Positions 13,501-22,112 of a stretch of 64,000 nt of DNA are shown here, piece by piece. Under the pieces are notes generated by a model, which saw only the letters and a list, made by a program, of their open reading frames with translations, did not search any database and was not told the origin of the DNA. The stretch comes from Strongylocentrotus droebachiensis. Taxonomy: Eukaryota; Echinodermata; Echinoidea; Camarodonta; Strongylocentrotidae. Within the stretch, counting starts at the first letter, position 1; each line of letters starts with the position of its first letter. The position numbers were made by a program, and so were the translations under genes. Location: the NCBI GenBank assembly GCA_035222895.1, contig JAVYIG010000411.1, positions 306,001 to 370,000 on the forward strand, read 5' to 3'.

Positions 13501-16500
13501 GTGAACCACTGTTGTGCATATAATGGTGAAAGGAAGGCATTTCACCTTAGCAATAAGCATACATGTATGTTAAAAAACTATATATACTCCTGGACTACAC
13601 ATAATATGGTTCTGTAATATTGACAACTGTCTGTTGAGAGCCAGAAGGGTTTAATTATGAGTTAATAATATCCTTTCAGCTCTCGGCAGACAAATGCCTC
13701 CATAGGTCACAAGAACCATACATTTATATAAGATGACATTGGATTTGTCTGTTCAGAGCTAAAAGGCATCAATTCTATGTCAAAGTATATCCAAGTTGAT
13801 GCCTTTCTTCTGGCTCCAAACAGAAATACACTACTTCAGAAAACAATTCAGAAATCAAATAACATTTTTTTTTAAATTTCTTTATCTTTCGCGGCACTAA
13901 TGTTCTTTGGCAAGACATTAATCTACATTTGCCACTCTCCACCCAGGTATTAAATTGGTACCCGGTAGGATGCTAACAATTATGAGGTTGGATTGGTATG
14001 TGTGCGCTTGTAAAATGGCACCTGGTCAGAATACTCCCCAGGGACCGGAGCGTATGCACTATCATGTGCGGATAAGCGATTAAAACCATCTACCTGGGTA
14101 ATAATAATACAAATGTAAAGCACTTTAAACAAAACTATTAAGCACTACAAATGTGACTATTATTATTATCATTATCATTTTAATTATTCCTACCTGGTTT
14201 ATTACAATCCACTGCAATACCTTTCTCCAACTCATCCACTCCTTTCCTATAGTACTCAATAGCTTGTCGCTTGTTGCTCCCTGGCCCTATAAAGATAAAG
14301 GTCAAAGGTTATGAAAAAGTAAAATATCTACACACCTGTAAAGCCTATGTGGTAATTAGGACTGTATGGCTTACTTGCTCATATGCACACAGATGCATGT
14401 AATCATATATTTGAGAATATAATCAATTGAAGGAGATCGATTTATTCAAGGGCAGGTCCAAGCTATTTTGTACCATAATTTACTGACCACATCTAAGATT
14501 TTAGTAGGGACTTGATCATTTAATAGCCCTGCTATTCATATTCATATTCATATTTATTTCATTTCCAATGGAAAGGTAAACAACGATATTACTTTTTTTT
14601 CTTCATACATAATTCATTTTTTCAGGAAATTATACAAATAAACTTTGCACATAATAAAATTATTACAAGAAATTCTTAATTTCTGAGGAAATGGGGGGGG
14701 GGGGGGAGGGGGATCCACTAAAAAGCAGTGCTTGTAGTTTGTGGATCCCCCAGAAAAAATAAAAATATAAATGTTTCAAATTTTGCCTACAAAAACTTAG
14801 AAAACACAAGACAATATTGCAAAGCAACATACAATGTAACCAAGAAACGAACAAGGAGAAGTAAAACAGATAAGAAGGAAAATGGAAAAGGGGGAAGAAG
14901 GAGGGGGCTTAGGTCAGATTGCATTTGAAGTAAAAACAAAAGATTTGATGTCAGTTTAAGGCCACTCCTCAATATGGTAACTATGGGATACTTAATGACA
15001 AAATACCTTGGACTTGCCCTTAACTTAGAATATCTTGAGTTTTCAATTGACACACACATAATTTCACACCTCAAGCAGAATCTAGCAGAATAAAGAGATC
15101 GGTCAATGGTTAAGCTTACTTCTTTTTCTCAGAAAACAAATAAATTGAACTTTTAACTATTTACCACATTGAACAAAATGAAGTGCCCCAACAGTATGAC
15201 ATAATTTGTCTAATCCATCACAGGTTACAGTCACACATAAATCAATTGTATTGCAAGCTGATTCAACAGAGCAAATCTGATTTATTATCAATTCAAGTGT
15301 TTACATGCCCACTGCTGCACATCTAAGACAAACATGGTACATACATGTACCATGTACTGATACCACACATAAGATTCTGACAAGCGACCGCAATGGTCGT
15401 GATGGTCGTAATTGTTGTGAAACATTGAATATTGCACATCGCTCTCACATTAGCAACCATCACATGATGCTGGCTACAGTTTCATTATCCAAATTTGATA
15501 AAATGAAATGTATCATCAATAAGCCAACTTTTATCATTATTATTCTCTTGCCTTTCCATAAGTACAGTGTGAGTACATTTAATGGCACTAAATGGCGATA
15601 ATACTAACATTATTATTATTGATATCATTATTACTATTATTATTGTTGTGTTGTTATTATTATCTTATTGTTATCATCATGACTTATTTATTATTATATA
15701 CCTCACTTAAGAAATCCAGCCATCTGATTGGTCGAAATTGCATTCATAAACTTTAACTATTCCTTTAAAATTCAAAAAAATAGTTTTAAAATCCCAGTTA
15801 CCATGGTTACCGGGAAAATAGTTCTAAAAATAGTTCTAAAATCCCAGTAACCATGGTTACCCATAGGTTTACATGTTAAAAAATGGTTTGAGCGATCAAG
15901 GATACCGTACGTGTGTGAAGAATTGGTCGGTATTTTCATACAAGACAAGACAATTCCAAACAAGACAAAAATGGATAAAGAAACTCTCCCAAGATTTCAA
16001 CTTATGAAATGCAAGACTCGCTGACAGCAACAACAGGCGCGTAGCCACGGGGGGGCACGGGGGGGGCACGTGCCCCCCCTAAAATTTCCAGGATCGGTTG
16101 AAATTTTGTAGACCCCTTTTTTTGACCTCGATCGATTACATGTATGTGCCCCCCCCAAACATCAAACTCTGGCTCCTCGCCTGAGCAACAACAACAAAAA
16201 TGGTACGTGAAATTATCCATAAACATGTTCATTTAGTTGCTGAAAATGGAGTACCAGCATAGACGTAGACGAAAATAGATCTAGTAGTCAGGGTGTCTGA
16301 TCGCGTACCCGATGTTGTGTGCTAAGTTCTTCCCATAGAGTTTGTACGCAATGCAGTCTCTATGCAGTCTACGTACATTGCGCGACCATGCAAAAAACGT
16401 CAAGTTTTTTTTCTTCAATTCGAGATTCAAACCTTTATCTGTTGTGATCCTGAAGGTGATACTCAATATTAAGTTCTCGTTCACTCATTCTAAAAGTCCC

Positions 16501-18262
16501 TAATGTGGAAGATGGGTCAGTCCATTTCTCACCTATTCACCCACCCTTACCCAATTGTATCCATCCTCCCCTAGGCCTTGTAATGTAATATTTACACTAA
16601 TTTTCCTCTTACAAATTTATAGTCAACAGGCCTGACTAAAGCCTGGGCATTTATACTCCTAGACCAAAAATGTATGTCTCTTTCGTTCGTTAGCCTCTTA
16701 TTTGGGTAGGGTTGGCTCCTCTCTTTAGAGACAGAAGCCGACCATAGGGTCAGAAGTTGGTGGTAGTCACGTAACACCAGAAGTACCATCAAACTTTGGA
16801 CTGAAATGCATGATCCTGACAGCAGACCCTATGGCCGGCTTCTGTCTCTAAAGAGAGGAGCCAACCCTACCCAAATAAGAGGCTAACAAACGAAAGAGAC
16901 AGAAATTTTTGGTCTAGTATGTTGAAAGATCAGATGAACGGATAAATAAGAGATCACTGTAGACAATGTTCATGTATAAGTGGCCATCTTGAAAGTGCTT
17001 TATTCAGGTATCCTTCCGCCAATCGCGGCCTCATTACGCGCATCAATGAACTATTGGTGTTGTTCATATAGTACCACAACATAGTATACTCCATGTCAGC
17101 ACTATATAAAGTGGCATTTACATATGACACGTATGCAAATTGCAAAACACACTTTGATCTCTGGCTATTTGTAATATGCTGGTAGTCATATTTACATGTA
17201 TGTAGTGACATACTTCTGTTTACGAATAAACATAGACAATTTAATACAGAACAATGAAGTCTATGGATTCTCTTTCCCTTTACTAAACTTTCACTCACAT
17301 TTTTCATTCAATGACAAATATTTTACCATTTCAGCTAGACAGAAATAACCTTCTGATATGGGTCATTTCTTTAATAAAACTGACATTTGTTGACATTCCC
17401 CAATAATCGGAGGTCTAGTGGAGCCAGACGTAGTCTCAGTGGAACAACCGACGATATAGAGAGACTGAAGCTTTTGTTCTACATTTCAGCAAGCTACTAA
17501 CCTAGATTCTACAACAGCATTAAAATGGTTAATACTTTTTAGAGAAAGATAGTGGTGGGTTTTGATGAATACCTCTTCTACCTTGATTACATTAACTTTA
17601 TCTTTGTTAAACTGTTATTCAGATAGCCTAGGTCAGCTCAGATTATATTTGTTTGTATTCACTGACATCAGTAGATTACTGTTTAGCATTCCAGACACTT
17701 TCTTTAGTCTCAACCCATTACATTTTGCTATATGTTGCCTAAGCTGATTAATATAGAATCTGATACAATACTTTTCTTACATGTTGTTGACATTTTTTAT
17801 TAGTTCTTAATTTAAACACAAAATTTAACACAATCACAAACCTTTATCCTCCTCATCTATTTTGAGAGCTTTAGATAAATACTCAAATGCTCTTTTATGA
17901 TGTTGTTTCTGCTTTGACAGCTGTGGATCCAACTTAGTTCCATTAGACGTCGAATTGGAAGACGATGAAGGATTAATTGTCACTCCTGTCATAGCATTCC
18001 CGTTATCCTCCATGTCATTTTTCAGGGGACCATACCCCGTTTTGCCGCTGTCTACCATGCCGAAGCTTTCCCGTGTACTGACTCGAGAAACAGCCTCTGT
18101 GATAAGCATCCACAGCTGAAACAGAATAAAACGAAGTAAGCTGAACAGTAAAATCACTGGATAGCTTGCACACTGGAAATTCCTCCTGTGAATTGACTGT
18201 GGACCATCTGTTTTGGGCTCCTTTTTATCGCCGGGAGTTTTTGGGCGAATTTTACGGGGCAT
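6348..18262 (-). CDS. SPAST: Spastin-like microtubule-severing AAA ATPase (5' part, partial)
   Basis: Spastin severs microtubules and shapes ER and endosomal membranes; its MIT domain binds ESCRT-III. Exons on the minus strand are 18262-17842, 14286-14194 and 6434-6348; all junctions are GT/AG and all introns are phase 1. Exon 1 gives a basic N-terminus (MPRKIRPKTPG), then a hydrophobic hairpin (SYPVILLFSLLRFILF) as in spastin long forms, a Ser/Asn-rich linker, and the MIT start (HHKRAFEYLSKALKIDEEDK). Exon 2 continues the MIT helices (RQAIEYYRKGVDELEKGIAV) and exon 3 adds KMKKNLAMAKERLDIL. The frame is also open upstream to an ATG at 18322. I prefer 18262 because the polybasic start matches the family, but this is not proven. 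The linker and AAA exons lie beyond the left edge. Confidence 0.9.
7453..7577. repeat. (GA)n microsatellite
   Basis: GA run interrupted by gata and gaca units, inside spastin intron 2. Confidence 0.9.
10085..10360 (+). mobile_element. tRNA-derived SINE
   Basis: A pol III B-box-like ggttcaaatcc lies at 10134-10144, and an A-box-like ggcatagtgggccagttagc lies about 40 bp upstream. A tRNA-unrelated body follows (gagacattaatacatttgccac, then ccggtaggaatg). The same body motifs recur at 13890-14110, showing an interspersed family. It is a retroposon, not a functional tRNA gene, because no cloverleaf closes. Confidence 0.7.
13635..13830. repeat. Two adjacent hairpin-forming inverted repeats
   Basis: The first hairpin pairs tctgttgagagccagaaggg with a complementary ccttTcagctctcggcaga stretch. 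The second pairs tctgttcagagctaaaaggc with gcctttcttctggctccaaa. The arms of both are related to each other and to the 4.2-4.5 kb repeats. Confidence 0.5.
13890..14110 (+). mobile_element. Degenerate SINE fragment
   Basis: Shares the body motifs of the 10085 SINE (gcactaatgttctttggcaag, then acattaat...atttgccac, then acccggtagga) but lacks a clear B box. Likely a 5'-truncated copy. Confidence 0.55.
14535..14930 (-). mobile_element. Antisense LINE 3' tail, degenerate
   Basis: Starts on the + strand with (ttcata)n and tttatttcatttccaatgg, the complement of a LINE tail. It contains ccactaaaaagcagtgcttg, a motif also found at 62900-62920 beside another atttcaatttatt tail. A G tract interrupts it at 14694-14711. 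No open frame. Confidence 0.45.
16034..16183. mobile_element. 150-bp hAT-type MITE with 8-bp TSD
   Basis: Terminal inverted repeats are caggcgcgtagcca at the left and tggctcctcgcctg at the right. Exact 8-bp TSDs AGCAACAA flank it at 16026-16033 and 16184-16191. The interior is G/C runs (gggggggcacgg, gtgccccccc). TSD length and the CAGGCG-type end fit the hAT superfamily. No coding capacity. Confidence 0.9.
16660..16919. mobile_element. 260-bp foldback element
   Basis: Long inverted repeat of about 92-bp arms (16660-16755 and 16827-16919) with a loop of about 70 bp. Both outer ends carry ctagaccaaaaat. The arms contain gcctcttatttgggtagggt and its complement with only scattered mismatches. 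No TSD resolved and no protein. Confidence 0.8.
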
Positions 18263-19237
18263 GGGCTGTCGTAACCGATGCCCCTGTGCAGTACAAACCA
18301 TGCAAAAACACGTAAGGGTCACGAGTTGATGATCATGACGTTATATCCAAGTTTAGAAGATACCGTAGACACAAACACTGGTTTTGTTGACATCCTGAGA
18401 GCTTTCGCAGCGTAATCCACGGACGTGCTTCCCCGATCACAGCAAGTTGCGAAATAACGTTGCTGACGATGAGCAAACGCGAATGATCATGAGCAAACGT
18501 ATACTCTCTCGATCTCAGCTTGTGCTGTCTCCTGTAGCATCCCGTACTTCGACTGCAGCTGCTGCATGTGTGACCTGCCTGTACGATACTCTCTCATAAT
18601 TATGAAACATCCGTTGGCCAGTAAACTTCATACTGATACCTGATTGGAAAGCTTTATTTTGTTTTTCCTGACAGAGGATATACACATTTACTTGTAAAGA
18701 ACCATTAAAAACAATGGCCTATACGACTTTCCAAACTCGATAAAGGGTGCTCTTGTGTCTCCTTTTCTTTCAATCATCACCGCATTATATGCTCTTTATA
18801 ATGAGTACGCTTGGCTTCTAGCTGCTTCAATTAGGCTTTGAAGGAAAAGACTGGTTTTAGTAGCCTTTGTTTCCCAAGAAATATAATTGACTAACTGCTA
18901 TCAATTCATCAGTTAGTATCAATCAGGGGCGTAGACAACGGAGGGGGGGGGGGGGATGAGGGGGATGCATCCCCCCACCTCACAAGGTGGGGGGATGGCA
19001 TGTACAATCATCCCCCCAGGTTTTGGGGAATGGTTTTTGCTTACTTATAGTCATAATGATGATAATAATAGTAATAATAGTAATGATAATAATTATAATA
19101 TTAATAATAATAATAATAATTATGATGATGATAATAATAATCCTCATCATTATTGTAATTGTGTTTATTGTTATTAGCCGCATTCACACGGTGAAAGCCA
19201 ATTCAGACGGTAAAAAAAAGAAAATCTTACAAGTATT

Positions 19238-19279
19238 TTGTGGTTATCTTGTGGTTTGGAAACCACAAGATAACCACAA
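19238..19279. repeat. Perfect 20-bp inverted repeat with 2-nt spacer
   Basis: Arms TTGTGGTTATCTTGTGGTTT and its exact complement are separated by GG. It lies immediately left of the nested element. Confidence 0.9.
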
Positions 19280-19286
19280 GTTTAAA

Positions 19287-19718
19287 CAGGCGCGGATCTA
19301 CGGGGGGGGGGGGGGTTAGGGGATTTAACCCCCCCCCCCTTGGGCGGCCCAAAAAACAAACAAACAAAAAAGGGAAAAAAAGAAAAAAAAAGAAAGAAAA
19401 AAGAACGCACGCTGGAGAGAAACCCTTTCAAGTGCAAATATTGTGAGAAGATATTCAACTCATCTGGTAACTTAACCAAGCACATGATAACTCTGGATAT
19501 AACTGTGTATTTAACTGTTACTTGATTTAAAAAGACGTTATCATGCACTGCTTTTTATGGTCTCCATTGTGTTAATAGATGCCAGGAAAACATCACTTAC
19601 GGGGTTCAAATAAACACCCCAAAAAAAATCGGCTCGCCGCTTCGCGGCTCGTGGACGATGCTCCGCATCGTCATTATTTTGGTCACCCCCCCTTAGCAAA
19701 AGGCTAGATCCGCCCCTG
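19287..19718. mobile_element. Nested 432-bp hAT-like element
   Basis: Ends caggcgcggatcta at the left and tagatccgcccctg at the right are inverted repeats with one mismatch. Flanking 8-mers (agtttaaa and agtcatcc) do not match, so insertion is not confirmed by a TSD. Contains a C2H2 zinc-finger fragment and a cgcttcgcgg/gatgctccgcatcg palindromic segment. Confidence 0.6.
19402..19486 (+). pseudogene. C2H2 zinc-finger fragment, frameshifted
   Basis: One frame reads RTHAGEKPF, the linker typical of tandem C2H2 fingers. After one extra base (19429) the +1 frame reads KCKYCEKIFNSSGNLTKH, a finger core with C-x2-C-x12-H. The second zinc-binding His is missing (Leu in its place). It is therefore a broken remnant, inside a nested transposable element. 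The source gene is unknown. Confidence 0.75.
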
Positions 19719-20136
19719 AGTCATCCCCCCCCAGGTGTACGAACCTGTCTACGCCACTGGTATCAATCAATACTTATAACCCCTCATCGTAAAATCCTAG
19801 GACATGGAGTAATAGAGACAAACTAGGCCATGCAGGCTATCGTGACGATAAACACAAACAAGTTTGATATTATAATGTACATAACGGGAAAGACCTACAC
19901 CACATTCCATCATCATGACAGCAATGGACAATCATTATTGTTTACTTCAAGGTAAAGGTGCTGCGTGACAGTATAGGTGGGGGTTGTATACCCCCCTCCT
20001 GGCTTCCGTACTTTCATAATGGCGAGGGGGGAAAAGAAGACTGAAGAGAAAACTTTCAGGAATGCCCAAGGGAAGGGGGAAATGGCCATCTTTATAAGAC
20101 CAGCGCCCTTCACCTAAAAGCCGCAATAGCTGGACC

Positions 20137-21122
20137 CAGAGGCGGCCCTCCCGGGGGGGGGGGGGACAGGGGTGGCACAGTGCCCCCACTTTTCAAGTAC
20201 CCGAAAAGTGCCTCTTTAACTTTGTAAGAAGTGCCCCCTTTTACATAGGAAAAGTGCCCTTTTACTTTGACAAGTGCCTCTATTAATTTGTAAAAGTGCC
20301 CCCTTCACTTCTGATATTTTGCCATATTCAAATCTGAGAGGTGTCTCTTTTACTTTGACAGGTGCCCCTTTTCCTTTTTAACTCAGATGAGCGCACTTTA
20401 TATTTAACATGCGCCCCTTGTCCTAATGATAAGTGCCCCCATTAAAAAAGATCCCTACCCCTTCTCATAAATGTCCCTTTTGATCTCTGGTAAATGACCC
20501 TATTCAGATACGAGAAGTTACTCCTTTTCACTTCAAATAAGTGCCCCCTTCGCTTCCAATAAATGCCCTTATTAAAATCTGGTCGTTGCCCATTTTCGTT
20601 CAACTAATGCACATTTTCCTTTATTATAAGTGCCCCTTTTTCATTCCCATAAGTGCCCCTTTTCCTCTCATCATTAAACGTGCCCCTAATTTCAAGCGAA
20701 TAAGAGCAATTTCCCATAAAGCTCGCTTGCTACGCTCGCTCGCATTTATAGATGATACTTATGTTACTTCTCAAAGGCCTTTGCAGTATTCCGTTATGAG
20801 TATAACCCCATCATGATTGGGTCTTTTCCTCTTTATGAGATGTAATTTTTTGAGCTGCGACCTCACAAATCTTAGAATTTTTCCTCGCTCGCTTCGCTAC
20901 CTCGTAAATTGCAAGGTATGGTGCTTAAGCAATATCTTGTATGATGTATAACGTGAAACAAATATTGAAATCATCCCTGATAATGTAATCACAATGTAAG
21001 GGTATATACCAACGTCTTAAAAATTGAATATTTTCGCTTTGAGATGTCCCTTTGTAGGTGCCCTTTTTTCTTGGTGCCCTCCCCCCCCCCCCCCCACTTT
21101 GGAAATCGCTCGGCCGCCCCTG
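20137..21122. mobile_element. 986-bp non-autonomous hAT element with 8-bp TSD
   Basis: TIRs are cagaggcggcc at the left and ggccgcccctg at the right. Exact TSD GCTGGACC lies at 20129-20136 and 21123-21130. Most of the interior is a degenerate minisatellite. C/G tracts sit beside both ends. No protein. Confidence 0.93.
20185..20700. repeat. Degenerate minisatellite, unit around aagtgccccttttac
   Basis: The motif aagtgcccc followed by t-rich sequence recurs more than a dozen times at irregular 25-45 bp spacing, diverged to variants such as gcgccccttgtcc and aatgaccctattc. It lies wholly inside the hAT element. Confidence 0.8.
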
Positions 21123-22112
21123 GCTGGACCTTTGCTATCCTGGTACTTCACAGCAGAGCAGAGGTATCGTCGAGGTGTTTCCCAAGATTTTAAGGGATTA
21201 GCCGTCATGGTTTAAACAAGTATATATATATATATTTATGTTTCTATTTTGTTGATGTGGCCCTATACTTTCCTGCTGTCCTGCAGGATTTTTAATTTTT
21301 TTTATTATAAACATAACGTGTCCAATTTTTTTTCTTTAGTGAAAGGTAATGATTTTCCTTATTTCCCACACTCAAGTGCAGTGGAGTTTCCGATTATTGT
21401 ACTTGCCCCCCCCCCCCCCTTGCACCTATCACCCGAAAAATTGATATATAAACACCTTTTGATGGTAACACTGCATAGGCATAGCGTTAGTCCGGCCATT
21501 GATAGGGGGACTGGCATTATGGGGCGGGGACACCGGTCTCACTTGCAAAATGATATACTAATTTACAAGCCTCTGACAGGAGGGGGGGGGGGGGTGGGTG
21601 CCGAGCTGGGTCTTATCGTCTTCTTTTATTGTCCATTTCCCCCGTTTTTAATCTCTTTTGTTTATCTCTCCGTTTATCATTTTCCTTCTTCGATTAAGAT
21701 CCCAACAAAAATAAAAACAAAAAAATGAATAAATACAAATAAATAAAAAATGTCCTCCGTAATTCACTTCCCATGAGTTTTGCCATTTTGCTTCACGGAA
21801 TACTTTCACTAGGTAAGAAAAAACAACTACAACAAAGCCCACTATTTCTTGTATCTAACATTATAACCTGTCCGCAAAATATACACCCTCACACAGCCAG
21901 TCTATCTTCAAAATGGGTTATAGCGACCCCTTTAGGTGACCTGTATTAAAACAAGACATGCACTGTTGATCTGGTTTAATCCATATACAAATTCCAAAGA
22001 CCAGAGATAATTCTACAAACATTGCTATCTGGATATCTTATCAGAAATATTAACTTTGAAGACGTGTTTCAAAAATCTGCCATTTCTTATTTGAAAACAA
22101 AATAAATCCGAA

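Larger units (their letters stand above)
6435..14193. other. Spastin intron 2 (7.8 kb), no further gene seen
   Basis: Non-coding. Contains a purine-rich stretch (7062-7200), a GA microsatellite (7453-7577), a CpG-richer patch with an AP-1-like tgagtcatc (about 7960-8090), a full SINE (10085-10360), a second SINE-like piece (13890-14110) and inverted hairpin repeats (13635-13830). Confidence 0.7.
14287..17841. other. Spastin intron 1, non-coding
   Basis: No exon seen. Holds an antisense LINE tail (14535-14930), a TTA-rich microsatellite (15608-15665), a short direct repeat around ccatggttacc (15782-15862), a hAT MITE (16034-16183) and a foldback element (16660-16919). Confidence 0.7.
18924..19759. 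mobile_element. 836-bp non-autonomous hAT element with 8-bp TSD
   Basis: TIRs are caggggcgtagac at the left and gtctacgccactg at the right. Exact TSD GTATCAAT lies at 18916-18923 and 19760-19767. No transposase. The interior has a G tract, an AT-trinucleotide tract (19055-19140), a perfect 20-bp palindrome (19238-19279) and a nested element (19287-19718). Confidence 0.92.
18263..22112. other. Intergenic region between spastin and the sphingomyelinase cluster
   Basis: The divergently oriented genes leave 3.8 kb. The first about 350 bp upstream of the spastin start are CpG-richer (18360-18620) and probably hold its promoter and 5' UTR; no TATA box was recognised. The rest is mostly two hAT-type elements (18924-19759 and 20137-21122) and several long C or G tracts (21408-21419, 21583-21594). 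Confidence 0.6.

Noticed and set aside
19287..19718. Second 8-bp TSD for the nested element
   Set aside because: Flanking octamers differ (agtttaaa versus agtcatcc), so the insertion is supported only by the inverted ends.
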